A stretch of DNA of 64,000 nt from Psettodes erumei (Eukaryota > Chordata > Actinopteri > Pleuronectiformes > Psettodidae), in NCBI GenBank assembly GCA_016785225.1, contig JAFBJZ010000437.1, positions 582,460-646,459 on the forward strand. The letters run 5' to 3'. Below the pieces are notes generated by a model, which was not told where the DNA came from, did no database searches, and saw only the letters and a program-made list of their open reading frames with translations. How positions within the stretch are numbered: the first letter of the stretch is position 1; every line of letters starts with the position of its first letter. Position numbers and translations under genes: made by a program. Below are positions 39,101 to 52,900 of this stretch, in pieces.

Positions 39101-40522
39101 TAGCATGCATCAGAACGAGACAGAGAGGAAGTAAACAACAATGTGATAGAGGATAAAGGATAAAGGAGCTCAAGTTATCTAGCAATGATTTAATTAGACA
39201 ATCTTGCACTGACATTATCTGAGAGGAGATCACCATCGGGCAGACAGGGAAAGTAGATTAAATGGCTTCCCTACAGTCCTGCTCTGCACACAAGGCTGAA
39301 TTTGCACTGACATTCATCTGCCCAGAGGTGGAAGACAGAGACGGAGAGTGACAGGGAAAAAGCTTCAACCAAAGACAGGGAGACGTGGACAAAAAAAGAA
39401 TGACATACCCTGGGCAGCAACACAACATTTTCCCTTTGATACTTCAAATACAGGTGCTGATAATGAATAAAATGTAAAAAAAAAAAAAAAAACCCAGCTA
39501 GTATTTAAATGGCCTGTGTATGCATGTGTGGCAGACTGCCAGTCTTCTGTGGTTTTAAAGGAGTGTCTCTGCATCCACTAAATCTGCTCAGATCAGTAGA
39601 GAGCATGTCTTCCATCAGATGGCTGGAGACGAACGCAAAAGACAGAAGCTTTAAAACTGCTCCCGCAGAGATGAACGAGCAGCACGGAGACAACATAACA
39701 ACATTTATCTGTCTTCGGCTCGCGGTGCTGTAAAATGTTCTCCACCATGCTGAGCTGTAACGCATGCAGTACAGTAAAGCCAGATGTCAGACAGCTTGTA
39801 GGATCACGTCTTAATGAAATCCATGCTGTTGATGTGAGGATTTCCAAACTTTTTCCTGTTTGAATGTATATCATCGTACAAATTTAAAATTTACAAAATC
39901 ATTATTATTAATTAAAAGAATAATTTGTTGTTGTGAGAAAGTGAGAGGTGCTGTCCTTAACTCCCACTTTGTAATTCAAGCTGATACACATCAGTGTGTT
40001 TTTTCCTTATATTTTGTTGGGTGACTGTAACATAAGAGGTAAACGCAGCATGTTTGTTCCAGTCTAACACATTGTTGGCAGTTAGTGTTAAAACTGCCTA
40101 ACATCCAGTTTGTGACAGTGAATGAGAAGCAGAGCAACCTTTTCATTTCTGGTGGTGACAGACCGGCAATATGGTCCACACACCCACACACAGAAGACAG
40201 TGGCAGCAGCCGCTCATCTCCATACTGTGTGGTTACAGACACACGAGATGAACAGATGAGTGAGGACCAGATGGGCGAATAACAACTCACAGGCTCAACA
40301 GAAATGGTTCAGAATCAGAGAAAGATGCGAGGAGAACAACAACACTCTTCCAGACATGCTGCCAGATTAAGCGCGAGCATCAGTGCACGTTAGCTTTGCT
40401 GTTGAGCATTACTCTGCAGACACTCTGTGTATCCCACTAAGCAGATTTCTGCTGAAAGTGCAACACTCTGAACTCTTCTTGTGCACTCCCATTTCACTAC
40501 ACCACACTCGTGGATGAATGAA

Positions 40523-40563
<41 letters not shown>

Positions 40564-43500
40564 GACACAGCCCGGTTTCATTCCTCTCCTGCAGTTGGGA
40601 AGTAACCCCTTTATCACTATCACTTCTTTCCCAATCCTCCCTCCTTTGCAGCAAAACTGATGAATGGCTAAAACTCTTAACAAATCAGTCTGGTCCTCGG
40701 GCTCTGACAGATTTATAGAAACTCTCTGGATGCTTTGTGAATCTGGGCACGTTGCTCTAATACACACTTGGGAACGGGCTGACATCAGTGTCTGGAGGTT
40801 ACAACAGTCCATTCCTCTATGAGTCCCATTTGACGGCCTAATGATTTTATCGTTCCTTGTGATATGAATGGGCTGATGAGAAGGCTGAAGACCAAAATAT
40901 CAGCCTGGGTCTGCTCTGATTTTGGAAGAAACTGGCAGAGAGAGTGTCACTGAACAGGTCCAAAACCCACATGGCCGCTACTGAGTTCAGATATATTTCT
41001 TCTCCTAGCCTTGTGCTTCACAAATCTATCCAAACATTTTCACATATTGTCATCTCAAATGGACCTGCTTGCCATCACAGTGCCATCTGTGGGTGAAAGG
41101 GGTTTTATTTGTGTATTCGTAAAACCTATACCTCCACCTGTATGGATGTTTAAGGACATGCTTAAGGCATGGATTCATATGAGCCCTATGATTCAGTGAA
41201 AACAAAATGGGAGTGAATGTCTTTAAAATGATGACTATATGCCGACAATGGGTGCAATTAACGATTAGTGTCAAAAATGAAACCAACTGACATATATATA
41301 TATATATATACGCATAACTTACTGTGTAAGATGCACAGTAAGTGTTTACAGCGTCAAATAGTTTTTATAGGGCCACACTGCTATAACTGCTGCTGACAAT
41401 GTTATTACATTAAGTGTTCGGTTACATTGGGAAGAGCGCCGCTTCCTCTTTGAGACTAACACACTCCTGCTTCCAAAGCGCATTACAGTTGCCAGCAGCC
41501 CTAGAATCCTGGAGTGAAGTAAGTTTCTATTTCTAAACATGTGACCAAGCTGATAATGTGTTTTGGATGTTTGGATGTAACCAATGTGTTTTGGAGGAAC
41601 TCCTTCAGAAGACAGCCTGCTTTGTTTGGGAGCTGGATTGTGGCGGTGCATGTGCTCTGTGTCACAACCACACACTGGGTGCACGCCTGTGTCTGCCACA
41701 GGAATGTACAACGCTGGAAAAAACAAAAAAAACAACCGTAGAGCAGTGGCATTATTATTGCTCCAGACCTCCATGTTTGGGGGGGGCAAGTAAACAAGAA
41801 GACAGAGAGATGTTTGTGTAATAGGGAAAAGAACAAATCAACCACTGCGCAAAGGGAAATTATCTGTCAAAACAAAAAACAGACATCTTCTTAAACCTTT
41901 AAATGTGATAAAGATTTCATAAGTGAAAAACAAAAGCAGCCTTACAGAATTACTGAAAGACTTACTACTCGATTTAGATCACAAACATCACGGATCATCA
42001 TCTATTTAAATACAATCAAAAACTCTGTCATCACAATTCCCTGACATGCATGTTGCCTAACTGTTTTGTACAGATACTTCTGTACTTCCCTCTTCTGAAG
42101 GTTTGTTTTGAAGCCAAACCAGTTAGTCAGCAGGCCTGTATTATCGGTCAACAGATACTCACAGATGTACTAATAGTGGTATATATTTGGGATAAGTGAC
42201 AATAAACTATGGTGAAGAAATGTCAATGGCACGTCGAAAGTCATTCAAAAACATTGTCCCCATTTTAGTTTGTCCACTGAAGAGAGCACAATGTTTTTGT
42301 AATCAATGTAATAGCCAAATTCATGGGATCCCTGTATTGATCGTTACATATTGATGCAAGACACTCAACACTGACACCATTTCATCATCAGATTGCTCTG
42401 AGTATACAATATCAATATAATATTTGCTCAATAATCAAATATTGGTCAGACTCCTTTCACTACTCCCATAATGGGAACATGCTTTAACTCATATCTGAAC
42501 ATATAAGTTAATGAAGTGTACCTGTCCTCCTGATACACTGTTGTGTTAACATTATCACTGTTTAATTACAAATTAATAAAGTCCTACTAAGAACAACATC
42601 ATCTTTAACTGTGCGTTTAAGATAACCACTTGCTCTAAAGCATCTACAGGTAATTATTGCTGTAATGTACAAATACAAACCCGTTACATAAGAAAGAACT
42701 GAGCTGCGGAGCCCTGGTTGGTTTGATTTGTTGGACGAGACAGTCCCAGCAGTGACGTGCCACAGCAGCGTTGAGGAAGCAAAGCCATATAGGGAAAAGA
42801 TTTTAAATTCTTGGCATCTTTGTACCACAGACTCTGAACTAATGGTTTTCTGGACTTTTTTTTAAAAAACAAGAACACTGATATTTTGTCCAGCCTAAGC
42901 TCTGACTGCAATGTGGGAACGCAAACATGAAAAACAATCTTGGGGATGCTCCTCTGGGGGATGTCAGAGGATAACCATTCTCCAGCGCCAGCTGATGTTC
43001 AGTGATGCTTTGAGCTTTCACATGAGGCACGCATTGAATGTTGAAATCTTTGGTAGCCATGGTCAACGTGAAATGACATGTAGTCATATAATAGAAAAAC
43101 AAACTCTATCTTTACATAAAGTAGTCTTGGAACAAATCATATGGAGAAGGCTGATTAACCGTACAACAGGAAATCAATATAAATGGGAAAAAATAATGTC
43201 ATTTAGTTGCCTGCTTCACTGGTTTTCACTGAGTGGCAGTTGCACGACTGACTCTGTGGTTCTCAACTATGCCTGATCCATGACTGCTGGTTTAGCAGCA
43301 ATAGCATCCAGTGGAGCCTCACAACCTCAGTTCAGCATCAGTGTGGTAACTCCAGTGACTGCCACATCCATGGAAAACAAGAGCCTGACACGCGTCCAAC
43401 AGCCTGCCACACGCACGCACGCACGCACACGCGCACAGTCGACTCTCACCATCTCCATCTTCAGTTTCCTGATCTTTTCATCCAAACTCTTCTTCCCCGT

Positions 43501-43662
43501 CTCCTTGCTGACGTCCTGCGCGGCGGCCAGCTTGGCGTCCCCGCGGAGAGAGGACGCTTCCTCCCGCATCCACCTGAGCAAACCCTCGGGGGTCTTCCGG
43601 CCGACTTTCATCTCTATGTCTCTCAGATCCGGGACGGCCTCGCTGGCAGTGCCCTCGTCCAT
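33165..43662 (-). CDS. lurap1: Leucine-rich adaptor protein 1 (LURAP1/LRAP35a), two exons
   Basis: LURAP1 is a cytoplasmic adaptor reported to activate canonical NF-kB and to link MRCK kinase with MYO18A. Exon 1 is 43662-43450 (71 codons) and exon 2 is 34067-33165 (300 codons plus TAA), both phase 0, for 371 residues. Exon 1 has PDLRDIEMKVGRKTPEGLL, matching human PDLRDVEGKVGRKTPEGLL. The junction gives KLKMEM then AHLRSVDVKILQQLL, followed by EGIEAVKWLLEER and TSSQYSL, nearly as in human. The C-terminus EDVTFL matches human DDVTFL. These matches favour LURAP1 over LURAP1L. Human LURAP1 is 239 residues; the extra length is mainly a Gly/Ala-rich stretch (residues 181-254) plus a Lys/Ser/Thr-rich linker. 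Confidence 0.94.
33519..33740 (-). repeat. Gly/Ala-rich low-complexity coding segment of lurap1
   Basis: Residues 181-254 are dominated by Gly, Ala, Thr and Val in short GAG, GTGAG and GxGxG units with no clear single period. It has no equivalent in the human protein I remember. The frame stays open on both sides, so it is translated. The GC-rich composition also creates a long open frame on the + strand, which I treat as a shadow. Confidence 0.75.
39477..39492. repeat. Poly(A) tract
   Basis: A run of about 16 A in the lurap1 intron, with no identifiable element attached. Confidence 0.7.
40526..40559. repeat. (AC)n microsatellite
   Basis: About 17 AC repeats in the lurap1 intron. Confidence 0.9.
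41291..41310. repeat. (AT)n microsatellite
   Basis: Ten AT repeats in the lurap1 intron. Confidence 0.85.
43411..43436. repeat. (ACGC)n microsatellite just inside the lurap1 intron
   Basis: A short tetranucleotide run rich in CpG, 14 bp from the lurap1 exon 1 donor. It belongs to a CpG-richer patch (about 43400-43720) that includes exon 1 and is plausibly the promoter-proximal CpG island. Confidence 0.75.
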
Positions 43663-46600
43663 CGTTTCCGCGTGTTTTAAAACCGTCTAAAGATCCGCGG
43701 GACAAGAGATTACGTCCGTTTCTTATCTTGGAAATTGTTGCCTGTCACGCCACTACAGTCACTTCCTACAGGATTGTAGGGCATCCTATGCGATTCCAGC
43801 TGAGTTGGACTGCGCCAGGAGAGAAAAAACAGTCTGACAGCATCCACACAGCTCCAGCAGATAAATGCCAATGCCTTTTTTCCCCTTTATTTTAGCTGTG
43901 TCAAAATGATTAACACGCTATATCTCAACAAACTGCTGATCGTCAAGTGAAAGCAGTAAAAACAAATACATCGTTTGGTGAGCACAGTCTCGTCTCCTGC
44001 GCTGGAGCCCTGTGTCGGCGGGGCTGCTGTGTGCCGTTGGAGATCCCTGCACGGGGCTACATTGCGCAGATTCCACCTGCATGATGACAGCGACCAGCAA
44101 CCGCAGAGTGGGAGAGAGAGTGAGCGAGAGAGAGAGACCCCCACAACGTCAGGTTATCCAGAATGACATCAGACAGCGTCCGGTTAGGACTTTCAAAATA
44201 AAATAAGCGTCAAGGAAGACGTTGGATCGGAGCAATGAACTACCAAAATAAAATAAGAAAAGATGACAACTTTTTTTTCTGCGTGACTCTTTCCTGTCCC
44301 AGAGATGTTCGATGAAGCTCATACCAGCCGTAAGAGCACATAAACGATAAGGTAGAAGATCAATATCTAATCTCATGAGTGTGTCGCAGTCAGCCATAGG
44401 CCACCTCACAACGATGAGACAGCATCATGGATTTTTCCAGCATCATTTTTGTTAGGTGGTGTAAAAAACTGTCCATGAACATAAAATATATTCACTATTT
44501 TAGGGTTTAAAAAGTCAGTGTTGTACCAAAGCATGTTCTGTGGCCAATCAAAAAACAACTGTGGTTGTTGATGTATTAATCAACTACACCCTGTCATCTA
44601 ATACAGCTTCAAATGCATTCAGTATTTAATAGCAAAGATGCATCCAGGCAACAATAAATGATTTACCAGCACTCAGTTTCAGCTGGTTTTCATTTAACTT
44701 CTGTTGCAGCTGACTCTGAAATTAAACTTGCAATTGTTTGCAAAAGCAGCAACCCCAGTGAGTCAAATTACGGTTACAGATCATTTCACTGAGAAGCTGC
44801 TTTGATGCAGCAGAGCCCCTCTGGGCAGGATGGATGATGCGCCTTTATCTGTGTAATGAAGTGTGACAGTTGTCTGTGTTACTAACGACTATCACATTAC
44901 TCTTCATACACTTACTCACACCCTGCAGCTTGGCATGACAAACTTCTCCGAGTCTGAGATTCAGTCCAGGGTTGGACCTCCTCATGTAGGGCTGCAGGCA
45001 CTGTGGCTGCCGTAACACATCAGGTCGGAGTTTATGCTTATGAGACTGGTGTGCTAACAATGTATTGTCAATGTTTAGGAGTAATAAAGAAATTCAGTAA
45101 GGTGTATGGTGAGCATAATTTTTCCCCTGACATTTTTTCCCTTGCGGCTTATGGAGGAAAGTGTATTACAATTTTCTTAACAAATCTATCTGGACGTTGC
45201 TTTATTCACAAGTACTAAGTAACAAAGACATGTAGCTAACAAGGTCTTTAAACATCCCATGTGATATTTTGGAAGAATACCAGGAGTCACCATTTTTGGT
45301 AAATTTTCCCCTCTTCTATTTCCTGAAAATTTTGCATCCTTTTTGTGTGTCAGTTACACACAGGCACACAACAAAAAGAGACATTCAGTAGTGTAATTTG
45401 CAGTCAGAGAAGGCCTCCAGAGAGCTGAGGAGATGCTTTTCTCTGTGAATGCTCACTGTGGGTGCCAGAGAGAAGCTGAGAATGAAAATACAGTCGTAGC
45501 AGCAGTGATGAAATGGTTTAGAAAGGAGAAGAGTTTTCAGCTAAGCACTAATTGAAGGTACAAGTGTATCTCTGTCGAATAGAAGGGATCGGCATTAAAA
45601 GCTGGATGGACATCTGTATTAAATACAAAGGCTGTGTCAGTCGGACTGAGGCTGCTTTTCCTTGTTTAAAACACATATTGAATTGTGAAATCCCTCCATT
45701 CTTATCAATGCTGTGGAGCAGGTAGTGAAGGTGTGACAAATGTGTCAGTGGCTGGGGGGAGCTCTGATTAGAGGGGATGGGAAGGTAGTAATGAGGCTTT
45801 CCTGTGATCCTATGAGCCTTTGTATTCAGTGTCGCTTCTCGTAAGGGGCCCCAACAGTCACTGCTATGCTCCTGTCAATGTAAATGTAAATGTCTCCACA
45901 CAGATGGACTGTAGAGCCCTTTGATGCATGATTTCTGCTTCTTACCTTTAAAAATGCAGGTCTATTATAAACTGAGTCTTAATAGAAGCAATGTGACCCC
46001 CCCAAAAAAGATATTGACATAGAAAAAGACAAAAACTCATTGGGCTATGTTGTTTTTGTTTAAGAAAGGGGTTGTGTGTTAAGTTTGAGGAGGTACGGAG
46101 TAAAAATAAAGATTGCTTTAAGGGTCTATGAAAACTACACATAAATCTACTGACAAAAATTTGAAAGGCTCATTTGACCATTTTGCATGCTGTCCCAAAT
46201 CTGAGCTAATCACTTCCCATTTGCTGTTGACAGCACAGTTTGTGAACCTATCTGTTTGAGCACACCATGTTTCTGTCTCTGCTGCATATTGTTTTTACAC
46301 TTTGTGCCGGGAACAAATCAGACACCAAAACAATTAAGTAGGTTAACAAGGGGTTAGCTTGAAAGCAAAAGAACCTTTACCAGTATGTGGAACACATCCT
46401 AATCCCACTTTACAGGGGAATACTGCGAAGGCTAGAGGGATTATTAGGGGTCAGCATCTCCCCATAATACCTTTGTTTTGTCCCTCAGCTGCTGGAATGT
46501 AAATTCTATAATCTCAACTGGGGCTTGATGCTGAAATTTTGTGTTTGGCTCAGAGGGTGCACAGCCACACAAACAAGCATCTGTAATCATTATGTTACCA

Positions 46601-48534
46601 CGCAATCAGCCTGGTATCCAGGATGACCACCATGGCAACGGTTGTCAAGAGGACATTTTCAGATTTCTGCACAGCTCCATTGTACAAATGGAAAAAAGGC
46701 TACCCACTCAGAGGCAGATCTACTGTACCAGATACACGTGATGCAGCACATTCTGACGGGAACTGCAGAGGTGCTTCAGTGGCAGCGCAGGTGGTTCAGT
46801 ACCAGCATGTGTGTGTGGGTTTGCATGTGCTCACTATATTTGCGTGGGTTAAGTTGGAAGTCATTGTACCAGCATCAGAAACACAAATGTTTAGTGTTGG
46901 GAAGACTCCTCCTCTGGTGCATTTGACTTTCAATGTGAATTTGGCAAATTTAGCCCAAGAGCACAGAGATGAGTATCATTTTAAGAGGAGGTGTAGCGCA
47001 TTGTAATCTGGGTGAAAGTAGGTGTTCCTTAAGGTTAGAGGTCATTTGATATCATTGTTACGATAATAAACTGGTTGAGAAATAATCATGGTTAAAGAAA
47101 CAAGAGCAACACCCAGTTTCACATGGGAAACAACAGTAAATCCTGAAAGTCCTGTATTTTATCTACCCATCCATCAATGCTCCTACGGCATTTCCTGCAT
47201 ACCACATCACCTAACTTCTTCCTTTGCTCATATTATAACTAATGTGACCACTAGAGGTCATCTAACAATAAAACATAACTATGGGTTGTAATGAACTGCT
47301 TGCACAAATGGCTGAGGGGTCAGTTTTCACAGGAGGTCAGTCTCTTCCATGGTGCTCATCTCTGAATTTATTTTATTGGCCCTGATATAAACTCTCTTAC
47401 TTGCTCTTACTATAAGCCCACTATTGTACTCTACAGTATATTTCTAATACAACAGATTTTTTGGATCTTTTTTGGGATTTCTGGGATTAACTCTCTTTGA
47501 AATGCCTCTCCTGAGCCCCCGATGTGTTGAGGCTTTCTTACTTTTTCCTTGTCTTCAGCCCTTGCACAGAGACACTTTTGATGCTGGCCTGTTACGCCCA
47601 GTGAGACATTGTATGGGGCTGACAACACTCAACACCTTCTTGTTTTGCTCCATCGTCAGTCTGGTTTGTCATAAAACAAGTTAACCCTCTGAGGGAAGAG
47701 TTTCAGTTTGTATGCAAAAGCATTCCAAAACAAACATGTGCTTATTATCTGCATATGGGATGTTCAGATAGTATTGTGACTCGCATCTGCTTTTGTTGAA
47801 CTCTTTGCATTGCAGTATTTGCATATCTCCTCCAGGTGTTTACTCCTAGCTCTTCTGTCAACAGCTTGTCATACTGCTGCATCATTTTTTAGTATTTTTG
47901 TTGAAATGTGAAGCCATTTAAAAGCAGCCACATTAAGAAAAAATAAACATCTGATCTAGTTTCCCTCCATGTTTCCTCTGTCATTCTGAGCCTGATGTTT
48001 GCCCGAGGCAGGGGCAGAGGGGGCTAAAATGTTCTCCAAAACAAGGCTTCAAAAGGTTGATTTTTAAAACTGAAGACAAAATATATACAGTAAGAAATAT
48101 CATCTTGTCAACATGGATCTGAAGGAATGCTTGTTGAGTAAGCTGGCAACAGAGAGACGGGTAACAAAGGAAAGACACTTTCCACCCTCAAAATTAAAAA
48201 ACAAATAAATAACCAGGTTTTATTTATTTATGCATGCCACTAATGGTATGAATGTGAATCAAGGGGGGAATTGGCATAAAAAAATGCATTGGTAAAAAAC
48301 GTTTCTCCAGTTATACACCACCTCCCCCTTACACTCCACTCCCTAGTCACTCCCAAGTCTAACCTGTTCAGCCTGTCTGCACCTGGATGACAAGAGCAGG
48401 TGGGTGAATTATGTCAGTTTAAACTGTGGGCTGCGGAGGAAAAGATATTGTTTTGCTTGTGTATGACCTTAAATTATATACAGACAGATTTTTTATTGTA
48501 CTTCTGAAAGTTTCTGGTCCTTTCTATATAACAG
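43663..48534. other. Intergenic region between lurap1 and ttc22
   Basis: lurap1 (-) and ttc22 (+) diverge from this 4.9 kb interval, so it should hold both promoters, the lurap1 5' UTR and a non-coding first exon of ttc22. I cannot place those elements from sequence alone. No coding exon or RNA gene is supportable. Confidence 0.5.
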
Positions 48535-48561
48535 GCGGTGGAGGAAGAGGAGTAGGAGGCC

Positions 48562-51500
48562 ATGGAAGCAGACAACACAGAGGACATTGAGTCTCTCATG
48601 GAGGATATGGACTACATCCCTGGTCACTTCCACCTGGAGCTCAGTCTCAACTGTGATTCCGTTGGGCCTGTGAAGCTGCGCCACAGGGACACTTATCTGA
48701 AACAGGAGAGCCTGCGGGGGGAGTTAGAGGCTGAAGTTGGATATCTACAGTACGCTGTCCAAAACCTCCTGGGTCTGCTGGCTTTTCACCTCGAACAGCT
48801 GGACACAGCTGAGGAAATATTTAGGTGATGATATGCTGTTAATAATTTGAGACACTGTTGATGTCTCATGATCACTGATTTTCACAAGTAACATATTTTT
48901 TAAGATTATGTTGTGCTCCAGTTACTAGAAAAAACAGAACCTGTTGAAATTTGTCTCACCTTTGTAAGCTTGTAACAACCACCACACACACTGCATTAAA
49001 AAAAAATGCAGCACAAAACAAGCAATTTGACATTTTGCAAATGAGCTTTAAGCTCAGTAGAATTACTGAAGTAAGACACCAGCATCTACAGCAACATGAG
49101 CTATGTGAATCTGCACCTAATGCTTTAGATGCTTTCAGCGATTCTTATCCCAAAGTACTGGACAAATTCAGAGTTTGATTTGAATGTTCGAGTGCAAACA
49201 CTAAACATGGCTATCTATCCATCTAGTAGTTATCAAAGCTGAAATGTCCACTGAATGGTGGTGCAGGATCCATCCTCTGGGGACTATCAAAGTTTTTTAC
49301 AAACTTGATGGTAATCCATCCAGTAATCGTTGAGAAATTTCAGTGTACAGAAAAGTGGGTGACCAACCAACGGACACTGCCATTGCGATGTTGAAGTACT
49401 TTATAGGGGGAATTTCAAAACATCTCTCTCTGTATTTCGGCCTTCCAGAAGCATTTGTAAAGAAGACCCTGGGAACATCAACGCCTGGGCCAACTTGGGC
49501 TACGTGTACGATAAGCTGGGGAGAGAGCTGGATGCAGGGGAGTGCGTGGAGAAAGTCTCCCATCTCATGGGTTTAGACGCTGGAGAGGCCTCTCAGGAGG
49601 AGACCAGACTACTGGCGGCCCGCTGCCTGGCCGAACAGGCCTACGTTTATCCACATGATGTGGAGCTGGACAGTGAGGACGACCTGAGAGAGAGACTGAC
49701 TGCAGCACTGACACTGTATAACAGAGCCTTGGACTATGGAGGACAACTGGTGAGAAAACACACACATACTGCAAAACTGGGCAATAAAGGTTTAGTATGC
49801 AGAATGTAAATGTAAGGAGGAGCACTGAAACAGCGTCTGGTTAGACGATGACCCCAAAAACATGTTTTGTGACTCATAACCCTCATAACCCCTGGGAATT
49901 TATTGGCTATTGGTATTGGTAAATCATGCAGTGTTTGTGATCCTTCTATCATTCTTTCATTTGAATTCATGACTCATCTTCCCTGCAAACACTGAAGGTG
50001 GATGATACAGCTAAGCTCAGAAGTTTTTTTTAAAAATGTGAACAAAAATTTGCAGCGTCACTATAAAACAAAATTTCCCTCCCAATCAAATCAAATTTAC
50101 ATTTGCATCCCAAAAATCACAGGCAGGGGACTGGTCTTAACGGGTTAAAATTGTCCTCACTTGAGGCCAAAAGCAGGTTCCTGCTATCACTGCACAGTTA
50201 ACGTATTTTTAATCTTAGTTATTAATGGCATTATGTTTTTCAGATACCAATAGAGGAAAAGAGAAGCTGGTATTTTAAAATGGCTACCATCTATATAAGG
50301 TACAAAACCGATGTAAAGATTTTTGACAAATAACGATTTCATATTTTGCATTTACGAAGTTATTCGCTCCTTGCAGAATAGACGAAATAGTGAAGACCAA
50401 AGAGGACTCTGAATACTCCAGGCTCTCTCACTACAATAAGGGACTGAAACTTCTCAAAGAAACACTTGAATCTGAGAAAACCCAACATAAAGGTAAATAC
50501 AGTGGGTTTCTGTGTGAATATAGGGTATATATCTGTTGCACACTTAGAGGCAATATGCAGAATATGCAACAGAACTCTTCTGGTAGTGTTTGATCTTGGC
50601 AGAGTGAAGACGTACTTCAATAAAGGTGAAATAAAGCGGTTTAAAAAATACTCCTGTACAAGTAACAGTCCATGTCCACCGGTTGAGTAAAAGTACAAAA
50701 GTATCATCAGCAAAATGCATTTAAATTAGCATAAGTACTCATGCAGAATGATCTCTGTTAGAAATGATTATTTATTTACTAATACTGATGTGTTGTGTGT
50801 ACATGTAAGCAAAAATGAAATATTTAATCTGTGCATAATTTATCAGATGCAGTCTATTGCATAGAATCAGAGGCAGGTTATTTAACTATCATAATAAACT
50901 TTGTTTTAAGTTTTCATAGCAGCAACAACTGCTCAAAGAAAGAAAAACAAAACAGATGTCCGGTGTCTTTCCACAGCTCTGGCCTGGTGTTACATTGGCA
51001 TCATGTTGGAGAGGAAGGACGAATTCACCACTGTGCCCATGTCTGTACATGACTGTGGATTCTCTGCTTCTGATCCTCTATCCTGCTATGGAACTGTAAG
51101 TCAATGTGCATTTACACCTCTCACCAAAGAACAGGTGAAGAAAAATGAGGATTATGTAACCTGGACCTGCTCTAGAGGTCTCTAAATCTGAAAGGCAGGA
51201 AGGAAAAAGAAGGAAGAAGAGAAAGGAATTCCTGCTCAATGGATCTCCACTGTTCAGTTCAGTCGAACAACAGAAAGTTCAAACCTTCCATAGCCACTGA
51301 GTTTAGCTGACATTGTTACATCCAACATTATCTGTGCGTCCTCAATTAGTAATGACTTAGCTATATTTAAATATGTGATCAGTATTGATCAAGCAAGATA
51401 TACCAACAACAACCCTATAGCAGCAAAGGAACTAGACCCCTATATGCTGTATTCTCCACCATAACATACAACTGTCTGTGTCTTCAGGCCATAAACATGG

Positions 51501-52599
51501 CCAGTGAAGATGCATTCATCCTGAACCTTCTGGCCAAGGTGTTCTTCCTGCTTGGAAAACATGAGATGGCCATGGGGATCAGCAACATGGCCCTAAATGT
51601 GCTGCCAGATCCAGAGCTCAACTGGCAGGCTTACTGCACCCGTGCCAAGGTACATCAAGTCGATGCCAAAACCAAGCATTAGTCAGTTACCCCTGTGAAA
51701 TCTCTTTAATGCTTGTCAATTTAAGTTAAACTGGCTGAAAGATGCACAGAAATCACATATTTATGCCATTAAATCAAATGTTTGAGCTGTTGTGTACTAC
51801 AGCTGCGTAAGATGTCAACAAAATTCCTTTTAGATCAATATGATGCTCTACGTCAGGAACCTGGAGAAGGCAAAACTTGGTAAAGATGGAATTCCAGACC
51901 GACAGATGCTAACTGAGGCCAGAAAAGACTTGGACAAGGTCCTGTCTGTACGTCCTTGCCTGCGCACTCACTTAGAACTGGCACAGGTAAAGACAAATAA
52001 ATAAGCAGTAATAAAGACAGATCCGTGCACAGCATTTTTCACATCCACGTCTTCCTCTTTAGGTTTACTACTACATGGGTGTAGATGCACTCCAGGAGAG
52101 CCTCCTGGTGGACGAAGGGGCAGTGAACAGTGCATTGGTGAGTTTGTCCCATGCCCTGCAGTTTAAGCTGGGCGACAGCTTGCCAGACCTCCACGTTCTC
52201 AGGGGACGCTGCCTCCTGCTGAAAGGCGAGGAGCAGAACGCCGCAGACTGCTTCAAGCAGGCCATGGAGCTAGAAAAGCCCGGAAGCGCCGACAGCACGG
52301 CCCTGCACTGCCTCCTGGAGGCCCTGCTGGCTCTGTTCATGCAGGGAGGCCCTGAACCCAGCCCTGCCATCACCCAGCTAGAGACATGGGTGCAAAAGGC
52401 AGAGGAGAGGTACCCCAAGGACATTGTTAAAGCCGAGCTCAGGTGCCTTTACAGGACTCACACTGCAGAGGTGACAGAGTTATCCAGGGCTCTGATCAAG
52501 ACAGGTCGTCTGGATCTAGTGAGGAGGCTATTGGAAACAGTGGTGCCTAAACAACTGGCTAAGAAGAGACCACTTGCAAGGTCTGTCTCCTACACTTGA
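48562..52599 (+). CDS. ttc22: Tetratricopeptide repeat protein 22, eight coding exons
   Basis: TTC22 is a TPR protein of poorly defined function, presumably a protein-binding scaffold. Coding exons are 48562-48824, 49449-49749, 50244-50299, 50377-50492, 50977-51095, 51488-51649, 51834-51986 and 52063-52599. Every junction is GT-AG, phases agree, and the sum is 1707 nt (568 residues; human 569). Diagnostic matches to human TTC22 include DYIPGHFHLE, PGNINAWANLGYVY, AARCLAEQ, ALAWCYIGIMLERKD, PDPELNWQAYCTRAK and VYYYMGVDALQE. The ATG has a strong context (GAGGCCATGG), and a TATAACAG acceptor at 48534 shows that a non-coding exon lies upstream. Helical TPR-type repeats span most of the protein. 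No membrane segment or signal peptide is visible. Confidence 0.96.
49150..49400. repeat. Dispersed percomorph repeat in ttc22 intron 1
   Basis: The segment ATGGTAATCCATCCAGTAAT, then a GTTGAGAAATTTCAGT block and a GACCAACCAACGGAC block, closely resembles a repeat I recognise as ubiquitous in percomorph genomes. It ends about 50 bp before the second ttc22 exon. Its left boundary is uncertain. Confidence 0.6.
50630..50760. repeat. Dispersed percomorph repeat in ttc22 intron 4
   Basis: The block GAGTAAAAGTACAAAAGTAT followed by ATCAGCAAAATGCATTTAAA and ACTCATGCAGAATG matches a very common percomorph element. The class is not assigned. Confidence 0.6.
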
Positions 52600-52900
52600 G
52601 ACAAATATGGGAATTTAAGGAAACGGACACTAGCCTTCTCTGATTCATTCAAGGCTCGCTCATATACTTTAGACAGGAATACTTCCATACTGTTGCCAGG
52701 TTGTTCTCTGAGGTGGAGTCACTGAAGCCTCTGCACCACCCATGACAGGCCATGTTTCGGTCATATTTCAACTAAAAAATATATTAGGAAAAAGTTACAC
52801 ACTGTAGCTTTAATAAATCTTGCAAGTCACAAACAGTGGATACTGAAAATATCAGAAAAATGTTCATTGCCTTGTAAATAAAGCACAATTAAAATGGTTT
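52600..52900 (+). other. ttc22: ttc22 3' UTR with polyadenylation signal
   Basis: A canonical AATAAA at 52877-52882 lies 278 nt after the TGA, so the transcript probably ends near 52900. Confidence 0.6.

Larger units (their letters stand above)
34068..43449. other. lurap1 intron (9.4 kb), no nested gene seen
   Basis: This AT-rich intron has microsatellites (40526-40559, 41291-41310), an A tract at 39477-39491 and an ACGC repeat near its 5' end at 43411-43436. I see no nested coding gene: open frames lack splice context and family resemblance. Its donor is GTGAGA and its acceptor is preceded by a pyrimidine-rich CCTCAG. Confidence 0.6.

Noticed and set aside
40390..40812. 140-codon - strand open frame with a Cys/Val run
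   Set aside because: The open frame is extended by the AC microsatellite at 40526-40559. It lies in the lurap1 intron and has no homology signal.
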